NCBI RefSeq assembly: GCF_003026455.1
Contig: NZ_PYMB01000001.1
Location: 930,001 to 994,000, forward strand
Direction: 5' to 3'
DNA length: 64,000 nt
Source: Photobacterium rosenbergii
Lineage (GTDB): Bacteria > Pseudomonadota > Gammaproteobacteria > Enterobacterales > Vibrionaceae
Part shown: positions 52,578-62,150 of the stretch, piece by piece
Layout of the letters: the number at the start of each line of letters is the position of its first letter
Position numbering within the stretch: the first letter of the stretch is position 1
Translations under genes and position numbers: made by a program
The notes under the pieces: generated by a model
The model's input: only the letters and a program-made list of their open reading frames with translations
Database searches by the model: none
Told to the model about the DNA's origin: nothing

Positions 52578-53483
52578 CTATTTGACTAACATGGCTGCGC
52601 CAAATACCCCTGCACTATCACCTAATGCCGGCTTCACCAGCGCAGTGTTGAGTGTCGGGTTAAACAGGTGAGGGACGATTGCTGCTTTGCCCTCTGAGTA
52701 CAAGGAATCAATGTTACCCACACCGCCCCCGATCACAATGACATCCGGGTCGATGACATTAATGATTGAGGCAACCGCAAGGCCAAAATAGGCATGCATT
52801 CTATCGATTGTTTGCTTCGCCAGTTCATCGCCATCTACAGCCAATGAAACAATTTCAGGTAAGCTCAAGCTGCTGCCACTTTGCTCAGAGTAATACCGCT
52901 CCAACCCTTTGCCGGACAACACGGTTTCCACACAACCGTGTTTACCGCAATAACAAGCTGCACCATCAGCTTCAAGTACATTGTGTCCCCACTCACCGGC
53001 AATACCGTGACAACCGTTCAGTACTTTACCATTGACGACAATACCACTACCGACACCAGTCCCCATGATGATGCCAAAAACCACTTCCGCATCCGGTTTG
53101 ACTTGCTTAGCCACGCCCAATGCCGCTTCAGCTAACGCAAAGCAATTCGCATCGTTGGCTAACTTAACCGTGCAACCCAATAAGGATTGAAGGTCTTTAT
53201 CTAAAGGCTGCCCATTAAGGTGAGTCGAATTGCAGTTTTTCATCGTGCCTGTCGCTGGGTCTAGAGTGCCCGGTGTTCCGAACCCGACAGACTGGGGAGA
53301 TTCACCTACCTCCTCGACACATAAATCAATCAGCTTCTTTATCTGGCCAAGAACATGCTGGTAGCCTTGCTCGCCCTCGGTTGGCAGGCGTTTGCGTAGC
53401 ACGCAGCGATCATCTGCATATTGCATAACCGCACACTCAATCTTCGTTCCGCCCAGATCAACGCCCCAATAAAATTTACTCAT
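52578..53483 (-). CDS. mak: ROK-family sugar kinase, fructokinase (Mak)-like
   Basis: From the ATG at 53483 (CAGGAG upstream) the protein has 301 residues. It has all ROK features: DLGGTKIE phosphate loop, GFGTPGTLD, NANDANCF-type active site (KLANDANCFALAEA with the catalytic Asp), IMGTGVGSG, and the zinc motif CYCGKHGCVE. Segments KNCNSTHLNGQPLDKDL and AGEWGHN are close to E. coli Mak (fructokinase), but glucokinase or N-acetylhexosamine kinase activity cannot be excluded. No sugar transporter is adjacent. Confidence 0.87.
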   Translation of the reverse strand: MSKFYWGVDLGGTKIECAVMQYADDRCVLRKRLPTEGEQGYQHVLGQIKKLIDLCVEEVGESPQSVGFGTPGTLDPATGTMKNCNSTHLNGQPLDKDLQSLLGCTVKLANDANCFALAEAALGVAKQVKPDAEVVFGIIMGTGVGSGIVVNGKVLNGCHGIAGEWGHNVLEADGAACYCGKHGCVETVLSGKGLERYYSEQSGSSLSLPEIVSLAVDGDELAKQTIDRMHAYFGLAVASIINVIDPDVIVIGGGVGNIDSLYSEGKAAIVPHLFNPTLNTALVKPALGDSAGVFGAAMLVK

Positions 53484-53591
53484 AGCTCTCCTGCTCTGCA
53501 AAGCGCGTAAAATCAGCCATACTTATACCAAAACATAATGGCACCGATGATGAGTTCTCGTCATTAATTCAATATATTTTGGAGATTTGTG

Positions 53592-53807
53592 ATGTTTCTA
53601 AAAGAGTCACGCACCGGTGATTTAGTTGACGTCATCGACATGTCTTCTCTGGTCAACCCGTTCTCCTCTGAAGTAACAGTGCAGTATCAGTCTGGTGAAG
53701 ATCTTGCCGATCCTGTAAACATCGAAAAACAGCATTTGGCGTTTCCTTCAGGTGAAGAATTACCTGAATGTTGGATCAACGGTTACTATCGGCACAGCCA
53801 GCGTTAA
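53592..53807 (+). CDS. Small uncharacterised protein
   Basis: A 71-residue protein from the ATG at 53592 (GGAG nine bases upstream). It is acidic and soluble, with segments SRTGDLVDVIDMSSLVNPFS and FPSGEELPECWINGYYRHS; no export signal is seen. The ribosome binding site, codon quality and the terminator right behind it support a real gene. I do not recognise a function. It stands divergent from the ROK kinase gene. Confidence 0.72.
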   Translation: MFLKESRTGDLVDVIDMSSLVNPFSSEVTVQYQSGEDLADPVNIEKQHLAFPSGEELPECWINGYYRHSQR

Positions 53808-53817
53808 ACCAATCAAA

Positions 53818-53845
53818 AGAGCCCTCACTTCACAATGAGGGCTCT
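53818..53845. terminator. Bidirectional terminator
   Basis: AGAGCCCTCA pairs with TGAGGGCTCT over 8 nt, with TTTCTT behind it on the plus strand and TTTTGATT on the minus strand. It serves the small gene and the convergent pqi operon. Confidence 0.8.
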
Positions 53846-53878
53846 TTCTTATTCTGATAGGCTTGGTTTAAACAGCAG

Positions 53879-54466
53879 TTACAAGGTTAAACTACTCATA
53901 CTCTGACTAATCTGGTTGGTCAATCGAGTAACGCCTTCAGCAAGGGCCTTTACCTGCGCATCATAGCCATCTTGCTCCAGAGGGACCTGGATGAAAAACG
54001 GTTGTCTTGCCAAAGCCTCACCCTGCTCGCCAATTAACAGCCACTGCCCACTCAATCGTGCCAGTCCGCTATAGTGCCCGTTGAACTGGGTGAATTTCAC
54101 CTGCAACTTTGGCAATCCGCTGCTGTTTACCACCGGGGTCAGCTCATCAAACCAATACCTCGACTGCTTCTGGCGTAAATCTTGGGTGATAATCCGAGTT
54201 AACTGGCGGGAAAGGCTCTCTGCCCACAAGTTCTGCTGCGCCTGTACCACTTCAGTTTCACTGGTTTGGTACACCAACCCTGTACCGGCTAAATGCTCGG
54301 CAACCTCTACTGGGCGAACGATAACCACAGGCTGGTGTTTGTTGGCAAAAGCCATAGTCAAGTCATTGCTTTGATCCGGCAGCAAATACGTTCTGGTTAC
54401 AGGCTCGGTCGAGCTGCACCCTGCCACAGCAAGCAGGACTAACGCCATCAAGCTTCCCTTTAACAT
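53879..54466 (-). CDS. pqiC: PqiC-like lipoprotein
   Basis: A 195-residue lipoprotein with the lipobox LAVAGC at Cys16. The mature part is of the ABC-type transport auxiliary family (TRTYLLPDQSNDL, VIVRPVEVAEHLAGTGLVYQ). PqiC forms an outer-membrane-anchored ring that docks with the PqiB tube. The start overlaps the end of pqiB by 1 bp. It is the last gene of pqiABC. Confidence 0.88.
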   Translation of the reverse strand: MLKGSLMALVLLAVAGCSSTEPVTRTYLLPDQSNDLTMAFANKHQPVVIVRPVEVAEHLAGTGLVYQTSETEVVQAQQNLWAESLSRQLTRIITQDLRQKQSRYWFDELTPVVNSSGLPKLQVKFTQFNGHYSGLARLSGQWLLIGEQGEALARQPFFIQVPLEQDGYDAQVKALAEGVTRLTNQISQSMSSLTL

Positions 54467-56112
54467 TATTGACGTCCTCCTACTGGGATGGGATCAGCAG
54501 CTTTTTCTCCGCTGAAGATCAACGAGTTTGGTTTTTCATTTATCTGGCGCAATACCGGCTGCAGTTCAGCCATGACCTGTTCAAACTGTACCAGTGCCTG
54601 CTCCAAACTCTGGTAAGGCGCACCGTCAGGGCTATAACCATTGAGGGTGTCTTGAATTTGCTGCAGGCTTTGACGGATTTCCCCAGGGATCGCTTGGGTA
54701 TCTTTCTGGGCCAGCAAACTTTTCAGCTCCTTGGCAACTTTCTCTGAGGCCTGTAGTGTTCGCTGGGAGCTCTCCAACGTTTTGTTGAGAGTCAGTAATG
54801 TGTCTTCTACAGGTAAGTTGTTGATCTTCTTCAGCACTGATGAGATCTCTTTCTGGATCTGGGCAAAGCCTCCTGCCTTGGTTGGGAATACATCATATTC
54901 GCCGTAGTTTTGATGCTTATAGCTATCCTCTTCTTCAAATACACCCACATCCACTAACAATGCACCGGTAAGCAAATTAGCTGTTTTGAGCGAGCCCCGT
55001 AGCCCGTATTTAAACTCTTCTTCAAGGCTGGCCTTTAGCATATCCAAGTTATCGTAACGGACATGGGCGATCACCCTATCCAGTTCGATACGCACCAGAA
55101 CAGGAATTTCACGGTTAGAGAAGTTTTTCTCACTGGCCATAATATCCAGTGGTACTTTGCGCACGGTACCAATTTGAATACCACGGTACTCAACCGGGGC
55201 TCCCGGTTTCAAACCACGAACCGACTCATCAAACAACATGACGTATTCAAGGTAGTCCTCGAAGAAACGCTCCCGTACCTGCTTGATATTGTTATATAAG
55301 CGGAATTTGGACTTCTCTTTTGTGATGAGTTCACCGGGTTCACGCCCTTTCGGTACACGGAAACTTACCCCACCGGTGATCAATGACTCAATAGAGCCAA
55401 TCTTTAAGTTAAAACCTTCTGCAGACATCTGAAGATCGACGCCAGACGTCAACCAAAAACGGGTACTTTTACGAATAAGGCTGTTGTAAGGCTCGAAGAT
55501 AAATAGCTGGTAGTGGGCTTTCTTCGTTTCTGTATCAAACGTGACATTCTCAACACGGCCGACAGTAAAGCCTTCATAAAGCACAGGATCACCAACGCCC
55601 AATTTACCCGCTTCGTTGTGGGTTAGAATTAACCGAAGCCCTTTTGCATCAGGTGGTGCGACAGGTGGAATATCCAGCACTTCAAAGGTACGTTGCTCTT
55701 TGTCACTTTTACCCGGTTGCAGCTGAATATAGGCCCCAGATAACAAGGTATCCAAGCCTGATACCCCAGATTTTCCAATACGCGGCTTCACAACCCAGAA
55801 CAAGGTGTCATCTTTGAGCATCCGGGCTGCATCTTTATCCATTTGAGCCGTCACTTCAATGGCACTGTAGTCCTCGTTCAAGGTAACCCCGGTTACAACC
55901 CCGACCTTAACATTCAGCGCTTTAATCTCTGTCTTGCCGACCTCAATGCCCTCTGCGGTATCAATTTTCAGGGTAATCTCCGGGCCTTGGCTGGTAATAA
56001 ACTGGAACAACATCCAGATACCGATGCCGACAGCAATGACAGGCACCAGCCAAATGGATGAGATTTGCTTTATGGCTTCTTTCTTTGCCTGTGGGGGTGA
56101 GGATTCACTCAT
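54466..56112 (-). CDS. pqiB: PqiB-like MCE protein
   Basis: A 548-residue protein with an N-terminal membrane anchor (IWLVPVIAVGIGIWMLFQFI) and three MCE domains. Their starts are visible at ITLKIDTAEGIEVGKTEIK, LRLILTHNEAGKLGVGDPVL and VMLFDESVRGLKPGAPVEYR. A long helical C-terminal part follows. PqiB builds a hollow tube across the periplasm for lipid transport. It starts 8 bp inside the pqiA gene and is coupled to it. Confidence 0.94.
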   Translation of the reverse strand: MSESSPPQAKKEAIKQISSIWLVPVIAVGIGIWMLFQFITSQGPEITLKIDTAEGIEVGKTEIKALNVKVGVVTGVTLNEDYSAIEVTAQMDKDAARMLKDDTLFWVVKPRIGKSGVSGLDTLLSGAYIQLQPGKSDKEQRTFEVLDIPPVAPPDAKGLRLILTHNEAGKLGVGDPVLYEGFTVGRVENVTFDTETKKAHYQLFIFEPYNSLIRKSTRFWLTSGVDLQMSAEGFNLKIGSIESLITGGVSFRVPKGREPGELITKEKSKFRLYNNIKQVRERFFEDYLEYVMLFDESVRGLKPGAPVEYRGIQIGTVRKVPLDIMASEKNFSNREIPVLVRIELDRVIAHVRYDNLDMLKASLEEEFKYGLRGSLKTANLLTGALLVDVGVFEEEDSYKHQNYGEYDVFPTKAGGFAQIQKEISSVLKKINNLPVEDTLLTLNKTLESSQRTLQASEKVAKELKSLLAQKDTQAIPGEIRQSLQQIQDTLNGYSPDGAPYQSLEQALVQFEQVMAELQPVLRQINEKPNSLIFSGEKAADPIPVGGRQ

Positions 56113-57439
56113 AACTGTTTTTCTCTTTATTATTGTTTACATAGCCTGCAGATGAGACAAATGCCGAGTCCTTTGGCCAAAAAACGCGTGGATCAAAAGT
56201 CATTGCCGATATCATGGTTAGCAGTACAACACAGGCAAAAGATAATGCTGCAGGGCCTGGATAGATTGCCATCAGGTTCTGAAGTTGAACCAATGCTACT
56301 AAGATGGCTACCACGAAGATATCAATCATCGACCACCGACCGATTAATTCGGTAATACGGTATATCTTCAGCTTCTGAACTGCCTTCTTTTCATCAGGGT
56401 TACCGCCTTTCCCCGCGACTATATATAACCAAGACAGCGCTATAATTTTAGCCAGTGGGATAACGACACTTGCCAAAAAAATAACGGCTGCAATGGGATA
56501 CGATTTCAACTGCCACAACAGCACCACCCCACCAAGTATGGTAGAACCTTCAGCCTTTCCCAAACTCACGGTATACATCATGGGGTAAAGATTGGCAGGA
56601 ATAAAAAAGATTGCGGCGGCAATGAGCAATGCCCATGAACGTTGCAGCATTTGCTGAGGCTCATAAGGATGTAACCGGCCATGACACCGAATACAACGCC
56701 CATGTTTTTCGTCGGTTACCGGGTTTAATTGTGAGCAAACATGGCAACTAATATGATTTTGGCTGTTATGGCAATCGCCCGCTTTTACGCCTTCCTGAGG
56801 TTTTAGAGGGAGAAATTGCAGCCACAACCATGTCCGGTCAGCCATAGAAACACACTTCACCACCAGCATGGTATATAGGCAGAATGCCCAGAATGAAATC
56901 CCCAATCCGATATCCGCCAACGACGCAATTTTGATTAGGCTAACCAGCACCCCGATAAGGAATACATCAACCATTAGCCATGGCTCGATACGGATCATCA
57001 AGCGACACAAACGCTTTTCCCAGAACGCAATTGGTTTTTTCTCTGGCCTTCTTATTCGCTGCCCGGCACGGAAATACAAATACAACAACGAGAGCAGATA
57101 ACATGCAGGAAGCACAATGACGGTAAGAAGAAGCAATAATGCCAATAAGCTATTTTGGAATACGCTGAGCATTTCCGCTGAATGCATCAGGGTAATTTCT
57201 TGGCTTATGCCCTGCACACTAAAAGACATAAAAGGGAAGCTGACACTAGCCACCAGCATGACAAGGCTTGCCAAGCCGTAAGAAAGTGGCCTCTGAAATG
57301 GCTGAGCGATGCGTTTAACCAATGTGTGGTGGCACCTAGGACAAACTGACTTCTCATCATCTTTGAGCTCTGGCAACGCTACCACCAACCCACACTCTTC
57401 ACAGCCGACTAGCGCTTGTCGTTGTTGTGGTTCACCCAT
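56105..57439 (-). CDS. pqiA: PqiA-like inner membrane protein
   Basis: A 444-residue membrane protein made of two PqiA repeats. Each starts with a zinc-ribbon-type Cys cluster, CEECGLVV with CPRCHHTL, and CHVCSQLNP with CIRCHGRL. About eight spans follow in two sets of four. PqiA is the inner membrane part of the Pqi lipid transport system, linked to envelope stress in enterobacteria. It is the first gene of pqiABC. No strong regulatory motif was seen upstream. Confidence 0.93.
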   Translation of the reverse strand: MGEPQQRQALVGCEECGLVVALPELKDDEKSVCPRCHHTLVKRIAQPFQRPLSYGLASLVMLVASVSFPFMSFSVQGISQEITLMHSAEMLSVFQNSLLALLLLLTVIVLPACYLLSLLYLYFRAGQRIRRPEKKPIAFWEKRLCRLMIRIEPWLMVDVFLIGVLVSLIKIASLADIGLGISFWAFCLYTMLVVKCVSMADRTWLWLQFLPLKPQEGVKAGDCHNSQNHISCHVCSQLNPVTDEKHGRCIRCHGRLHPYEPQQMLQRSWALLIAAAIFFIPANLYPMMYTVSLGKAEGSTILGGVVLLWQLKSYPIAAVIFLASVVIPLAKIIALSWLYIVAGKGGNPDEKKAVQKLKIYRITELIGRWSMIDIFVVAILVALVQLQNLMAIYPGPAALSFACVVLLTMISAMTFDPRVFWPKDSAFVSSAGYVNNNKEKNSYE

Positions 57440-57548
57440 TTGTACCTCAATCTACCTTGCAAACTAGCAGGGCCATCCATAATGTGAGCGGTATAATACT
57501 TCAATTTTCTACTTAGAACATATTTAAGTTATTAGCACATAACAGAAA

Positions 57549-57573
57549 AAGCACCCGATTAAATCGAGTGCTT
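57549..57573 (-). terminator. Intrinsic terminator after phhB
   Basis: AAGCACTCGATT pairs with AATCGGGTGCTT (one wobble) on the minus strand, followed by TTTCTG. Confidence 0.7.
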
Positions 57574-57597
57574 CTCTGAAATAAGAGCCGGAAAAGG

Positions 57598-57942
57598 CTA
57601 TTCGGACGACAACAGCTGATCCGTTTTGGCGGCACAAATAAAGTCATTCTTATGTAGCCCTTTTGCCGCATGACTCCACCAGCGCACCTTAACCTTGCCC
57701 CACTCTAGTGTGATTTCAGGGTGGTGACACTCTTCTTCAGCCAGCGCGGCGACTTTGTCAGTAAACGCCCACGCGAGCTTGAAGTTCTTGAAGGTATACA
57801 GGCGCTCCAACTGTTCAACACCATCCACTTCAATCGCCTGCCAATCTGGTAGCGTAGCCAGTAATGCTATTTTTTCGTTCTCTGTCACTTTAGGTGCGCC
57901 TGAATGGCATGCTTCACATTTTAGTTGATGTAGTTCTGTCAT
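57598..57942 (-). CDS. phhB: Pterin-4a-carbinolamine dehydratase
   Basis: A 114-residue enzyme with the PCD pattern: [29 protein letters not shown], the active-site [18 protein letters not shown] and [16 protein letters not shown]. The three His residues of the active site are kept. It dehydrates the 4a-hydroxytetrahydropterin left by phenylalanine hydroxylase, so the cofactor can be reduced again. The start is 9 bp after phhA, and a terminator follows. Confidence 0.94.
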   Translation of the reverse strand: MTELHQLKCEACHSGAPKVTENEKIALLATLPDWQAIEVDGVEQLERLYTFKNFKLAWAFTDKVAALAEEECHHPEITLEWGKVKVRWWSHAAKGLHKNDFICAAKTDQLLSSE

Positions 57943-57951
57943 CAGTTCCCC

Positions 57952-58794
57952 TTATCCCACGTCCTTGATTTTTGTTTCGAACAAAGGCGGATGTAACCCC
58001 TGTTGCTGTGCTTTGACGACCATTGACATAATGTCTTGATGGGCCAAATCGTAGAGCTGGTTAATATCGTCAAGAATGAAATAGAGCGGTTGCATAATAT
58101 CGATACGATAAGGTGTACGCATGATATCAACCGGATCAAATGGCTTATAAAGCGGCCTCGATTTATTCGTTTTACTCTCTGTTGAAGAGCCTCTATCCAT
58201 TTTTCCCGTCAGGGCATATTGTGTCTCACCGGGTGAAGATAAAATCCCGCCACCATATATCCGTAATCCCTCAACTTGCTGCAAAAGCCCAAATTCAACT
58301 GTAAACCAGTATAGTCTTGCTAAATATACTCTTTGCGCAGAATTGGCTTTAGCTCCCAATTTTCCGTAAGTATGGGTAAAAGCGGCAAAAGCAGGATTGG
58401 TCAGCATGGCACAGTGGCCAAAAATCTCGTGGAAAAAATCAGGTTCTTGCAAATAGTCAAATTCTTCCCTGCGGCGTAAGAACGTCGCGACGGGGAACTG
58501 TTGGTTGGCTAGCAAAGCAAAAAAGCGGTCAAAATTGATCAAAGCAGGAACAGCAACACATTCCCACCCCGTCGATGCCTTTAAAACTGAGTTGATATCA
58601 GCCAGCTGCGGTGGGCGATCCTGAGGTAAATCTAATAATTCCAGCCCATCAATGTAGGCTTGGCAGGCGCGCCCTTCAATGCAAGCGAGTTGACGCTCAA
58701 CCAAATCGTGCCAAACAAGGCTTTCCATGCTGTCCCAATGAACAACCCCGTCTTGGTCTGGTTTTTTAGAAATATATTTCGTTCCGCTACCCAT
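57952..58794 (-). CDS. phhA: Phenylalanine 4-hydroxylase
   Basis: A 280-residue bacterial aromatic amino acid hydroxylase. The iron ligands are His122 and His127 in FHEIFGHCAM and Glu167 in YWFTVEFGL. The N-terminal KPDQDGVVHW and the SSPGETQYAL segment are typical. It oxidises phenylalanine to tyrosine with tetrahydrobiopterin and oxygen. It is the first gene of phhAB, divergent from the homogentisate operon, with a TyrR-type box between them. Confidence 0.96.
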   Translation of the reverse strand: MGSGTKYISKKPDQDGVVHWDSMESLVWHDLVERQLACIEGRACQAYIDGLELLDLPQDRPPQLADINSVLKASTGWECVAVPALINFDRFFALLANQQFPVATFLRRREEFDYLQEPDFFHEIFGHCAMLTNPAFAAFTHTYGKLGAKANSAQRVYLARLYWFTVEFGLLQQVEGLRIYGGGILSSPGETQYALTGKMDRGSSTESKTNKSRPLYKPFDPVDIMRTPYRIDIMQPLYFILDDINQLYDLAHQDIMSMVVKAQQQGLHPPLFETKIKDVG

Positions 58795-58926
58795 AATTGA
58801 CCTTCATCTATGTTACTGCCTCACCCTGGCTTCTAAGCAATCCGCTAATTTATGTTCGTTTCCTTTAGATTAGGTCGGGTAACGGAGACACTAAAAGGTG
58901 TTCTCAGCAATGAAACCTCCCCGAAA

Positions 58927-58944
58927 TGTAACATTTATTTTACA
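58927..58944. promoter_or_regulatory. TyrR-type box
   Basis: TGTAACATTTATTTTACA matches TGTAAA-N6-TTTACA at 11 of 12 defined positions. It is 130 bp from phhA and 240 bp from hmgA, placed to control either or both. TyrR regulates aromatic amino acid genes in gammaproteobacteria. Confidence 0.5.
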
Positions 58945-59039
58945 CCCTGCATGTTTTCATGTAGCACACCCCCATCGCCAACACTTTAACTTCAACGCGT
59001 TGGAAATTCACAATAAACAGTGGATTTCCAAGCAATTGT

Positions 59040-59057
59040 TGTAAATCATCAAGGACA
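59040..59057. promoter_or_regulatory. Weak TyrR-type half box
   Basis: TGTAAATCATCAAGGACA has a perfect left half and keeps the key G and C near both ends, but the right half is poor. It could cooperate with the strong box, about 113 bp away. Confidence 0.2.
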
Positions 59058-59184
59058 GCTATTCCGAGGCTGAATTCATGTCATTAATTGCCTTGCCCAC
59101 CTGAGTACGCCAGAGTTAAGTCATTGAGCTAACATTTTATTAACAGAGTCAATCTGGAATGACTGTCATTACGAGGGATATGCA

Positions 59185-60324
59185 ATGCGGCAATGGTTTC
59201 AATTTCCTATCACCGAAGGAGAGGCTTCTCGGCAAGCACACTGTGACTTACCCGAAGGCACATTCGAGCGTGAATGTGGCAGAGAAGGTTTCTTTGGCCC
59301 TGCCAGCCACATGTACCATAGTCATCCGCCTACTGGGTGGATTGATTGGGATGGCCCACTACGCCCCAAAGCAATAGACACCAACAAAATGCCTTCAGAA
59401 GGGCTATCTCCTTGGGATGCTTCACTGATTTTGTTTAACAACAACCTCAAAATGAGGGTGTGGCATTGCGACAGAGCGATGGAAGATCTCGCCCGGAATG
59501 GTGACGGTGATGAGGTGTTATTTTTCCACCAAGGAAGTGGAGACTTGTTCTGTGATTACGGTCATATGACGTTCCGCGATGGTGATTACATTGTCTTGCC
59601 AAGAGCAACCAGCTGGCGAATTGAGCCTAAAGAGCCCGTCTCTATGCTGTTGATTGAGGCGTCTAATAGTGCCTACCAAATGGCAGAACGTGGCATAGTC
59701 GGCCAGCATGCGGTCTATGATCCGGCAGTATTGGAATACGCACGAATCAATGATCGGTTCCTCGAGCAACAATGTGAGCATCAGCATTGGAAAGTGCAGC
59801 TTAAAGCCCGTAATCAACTCAACACTATCACTTACCCTTACAACCCACTGGACGCACAAGGGTGGAAAGGCAACCTAACAGCATTCAAGCTCAACTGGCG
59901 AGACATCAGGCCCTTGATGAGTCACCGCTACCATCTTCCCCCATCAGCACATACTACCTTTGTCGCTGATGGCTTTGTAATTTGTACCTTTGTGCCTCGG
60001 CCCATAGAAAGTGATCCTAATGCGTTAAAAGTCCCCTTCTACCATAACAATGATGATTTTGATGAAGTGCTTTTCTACCACCGGGGGAACTTTTTCAGCC
60101 GCGACAATATCGACGCCGGCATGATCACTCATCACCCCTGTGGTTTCTCCCACGGCCCCCACCCAAAAGCATTGGCAGCGAGCATGACTGCACCGAAGAA
60201 AGAAACGGATGAAGTCGCCGTTATGATTGATGCCCGCTGGCCGCTGGAGGTCGCCCCGTTGCCCGAGGGAGCCGAAAACAAAGATTATGTGTTTTCGTGG
60301 AAAGGAATAAAGGAAGGGCAGTAA
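59185..60324 (+). CDS. hmgA: Homogentisate 1,2-dioxygenase
   Basis: A 379-residue homogentisate dioxygenase of the short bacterial type. The iron-ligand region is FYHNNDDFDEVLFYH followed by HPCGFSHGPHP; His287, Glu294 and His323 are the likely ligands. The N-terminal GREGFFGPASHMYHSHPPTG is typical. It opens the ring of homogentisate to maleylacetoacetate. GAGGGATATGCA precedes the ATG. It is the first gene of hmgA, fumarylacetoacetase, maiA and aacS on the plus strand. Confidence 0.93.
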   Translation: MRQWFQFPITEGEASRQAHCDLPEGTFERECGREGFFGPASHMYHSHPPTGWIDWDGPLRPKAIDTNKMPSEGLSPWDASLILFNNNLKMRVWHCDRAMEDLARNGDGDEVLFFHQGSGDLFCDYGHMTFRDGDYIVLPRATSWRIEPKEPVSMLLIEASNSAYQMAERGIVGQHAVYDPAVLEYARINDRFLEQQCEHQHWKVQLKARNQLNTITYPYNPLDAQGWKGNLTAFKLNWRDIRPLMSHRYHLPPSAHTTFVADGFVICTFVPRPIESDPNALKVPFYHNNDDFDEVLFYHRGNFFSRDNIDAGMITHHPCGFSHGPHPKALAASMTAPKKETDEVAVMIDARWPLEVAPLPEGAENKDYVFSWKGIKEGQ

Positions 60325-60404
60325 CGCTGAGTAACCCACTTAGTAGATCTCATCCAATACAGAATCAATGAGATCGTGCCGAATAAGCCATTAAGGAGAC
60401 GAAT

Positions 60405-61436
60405 GTGAAACTTGCATCACTTAACCATGGCCGTGACGGCCAACTCATCGTGGTTTCCCGCGATCTGAAGCAGGCTGTTCACGCCCATGATATTGCCCCG
60501 ACACTGCAATTTGCCCTAGATAACTGGGAGCAAGTCGAAGCTGACTTGCAGCACTTATACCGCAACCTCAACGACGGTATGGCCCAGCATGTCTTCCCTT
60601 TTAATCCAGCATTATGCAGCTCGCCTCTGCCACGCGCCTATCAATGGGCTGATGGTAGTGCTTACGTCAACCATGTTGAGTTGGTACGCAAAGCCAGAGG
60701 CGCAGAGATGCCAGAAAGTTTCTGGACCGATCCCTTAATGTACCAAGGGATGTCAGATGGCTTCCTCGCCCCCACAGAAGAGATCAAAGTTGCAGATGAG
60801 CAATGGGGGATCGATTTTGAAGGTGAAATTGCCATCATTACCGATGATGTCGATATGGGTATCCGTACAGAAGAAGTCCATGGTCATATTAAGCTACTTA
60901 TGCTAGTTAATGATGTCTCACTGCGTAACTTGATCCCAAGTGAACTCGCCAAAGGCTTTGGCTTCTTCCAATCCAAACCTTCTTCGGCCTTCTCGCCCGT
61001 CGCGGTTACACCGGATGAACTGGGTGACAGTTGGCATGACTACAAACTCCACCATCGCCTTACTGTCCACCTCAATGGGGAGTTATTCGGACAGCCCCAT
61101 GCTGGCACAGACATGACATTTAACTTTGCTGAACTTGTCCAACATGTCGCTAAAAGCCGAGCCATCGGCGCTGGCACAATTATAGGCTCGGGTACTGTAT
61201 CCAATAAGGATCGCAGCAGCGGTTCTTGTTGCTTGGCGGAAAGAAGGATGCTGGAAACCTTGGAGTATGGGAACCCGGAAACACCATTTATGAAATTTGG
61301 CGATACGGTCAAGATTGAAATGTTCGATAACAACGGAGAGTCTATTTTCGGTGCCATCGAACAGACCGTGGTTAAGTACCAACATCGCTACCATGATGAA
61401 GATTTAAACCACCATAACCCACACCATCATCAATAA
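60405..61436 (+). CDS. Fumarylacetoacetase (FAH family)
   Basis: A 343-residue hydrolase starting at the GTG at 60405, with AGGAG seven bases upstream. The FAH-family metal site is visible in GIDFEGEIAIITDDVDMG, and NDVSLRNLIP, GFGFFQSKPSSAFSPV and GSGTVSNKD are further landmarks. It splits fumarylacetoacetate into fumarate and acetoacetate. It lies 80 bp after hmgA and 56 bp before maiA. The C-terminus is rich in His and Asn (last 15 residues), which is unusual but without known meaning. Confidence 0.92.
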   Translation: MKLASLNHGRDGQLIVVSRDLKQAVHAHDIAPTLQFALDNWEQVEADLQHLYRNLNDGMAQHVFPFNPALCSSPLPRAYQWADGSAYVNHVELVRKARGAEMPESFWTDPLMYQGMSDGFLAPTEEIKVADEQWGIDFEGEIAIITDDVDMGIRTEEVHGHIKLLMLVNDVSLRNLIPSELAKGFGFFQSKPSSAFSPVAVTPDELGDSWHDYKLHHRLTVHLNGELFGQPHAGTDMTFNFAELVQHVAKSRAIGAGTIIGSGTVSNKDRSSGSCCLAERRMLETLEYGNPETPFMKFGDTVKIEMFDNNGESIFGAIEQTVVKYQHRYHDEDLNHHNPHHHQ

Positions 61437-61492
61437 TTAGAACGTGGTGGGTAAGAGGCGGCACGAACATAAATGCTTAGGGATATAACAAC

Positions 61493-62140
61493 GTGAAACT
61501 GTATGATTACTATCGCTCCTCGGCATCGTACCGGGTGCGAATTGCGCTGAACCTAAAGGGCCTTAGCTACGAGCAAGTGGCTATCTCATTACTGGATAAA
61601 GAACAAAACAGCGCCGCCTATTCGGCGCTCAATCCAAACCAATTAGTACCCGGCTTTGCTCGTGGGGAGACTACAGATAGTGGTGCAGAAGACACTGCGG
61701 TATTGGGCCAGTCTTTAGCCATTATCGAATATCTCGATGAGTGTTACCCTGAGCCCGCATTATTGCCTAGCGATCCTTGGCATAAGGCACAATGCCGGGA
61801 AATTGCCCTGATCGTAGCCTGCGATATCCATCCCCTGAATAATCTAAGAGTGCTCAACTATTTAAATAGTGAGTTAGGCGTTAACCAAAATGAGAAGATG
61901 GTTTGGTATCACCACTGGCTAAAACAAGGCTTACTCAGTCTAGAGAGTCTATCAAGCCGCTACAAAACACAGTTTACTTGTACCGATACCCCTTCCCTAG
62001 CTGATATCTGCTTAATTCCCCAGCTTTACAATGCTAAGCGCTTTGGCTTTGAAACCAAGCATTACCCGAGATTACTTGAAATCGAACAGAAATGCTTAGC
62101 ACTCCCTGCCTTCCAGCAAGCTCACCCAGATAGTCAATAA
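61493..62140 (+). CDS. maiA: Maleylacetoacetate isomerase (zeta-class GST)
   Basis: A 215-residue zeta-class glutathione transferase from the GTG at 61493. The glutathione-site motif SSASYRVRIALNLKGL is complete, with NPNQLVPGF and the C-terminal SLADICLIPQLYNAKRFG. It converts maleylacetoacetate to fumarylacetoacetate using glutathione, the step between HmgA and the hydrolase. It ends 10 bp before the AacS gene, with an AAGGAG in between. Confidence 0.95.
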   Translation: MKLYDYYRSSASYRVRIALNLKGLSYEQVAISLLDKEQNSAAYSALNPNQLVPGFARGETTDSGAEDTAVLGQSLAIIEYLDECYPEPALLPSDPWHKAQCREIALIVACDIHPLNNLRVLNYLNSELGVNQNEKMVWYHHWLKQGLLSLESLSSRYKTQFTCTDTPSLADICLIPQLYNAKRFGFETKHYPRLLEIEQKCLALPAFQQAHPDSQ

Positions 62141-62150
62141 GGAGAGCACT

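Larger units (their letters stand above)
58795..59184. other. Divergent regulatory region between phhAB and the homogentisate operon
   Basis: About 390 bp without an ORF. It holds a near-perfect TyrR-type box and a weaker one. Notably there is no gene for 4-hydroxyphenylpyruvate dioxygenase here, although its product is the substrate of HmgA. Confidence 0.7.
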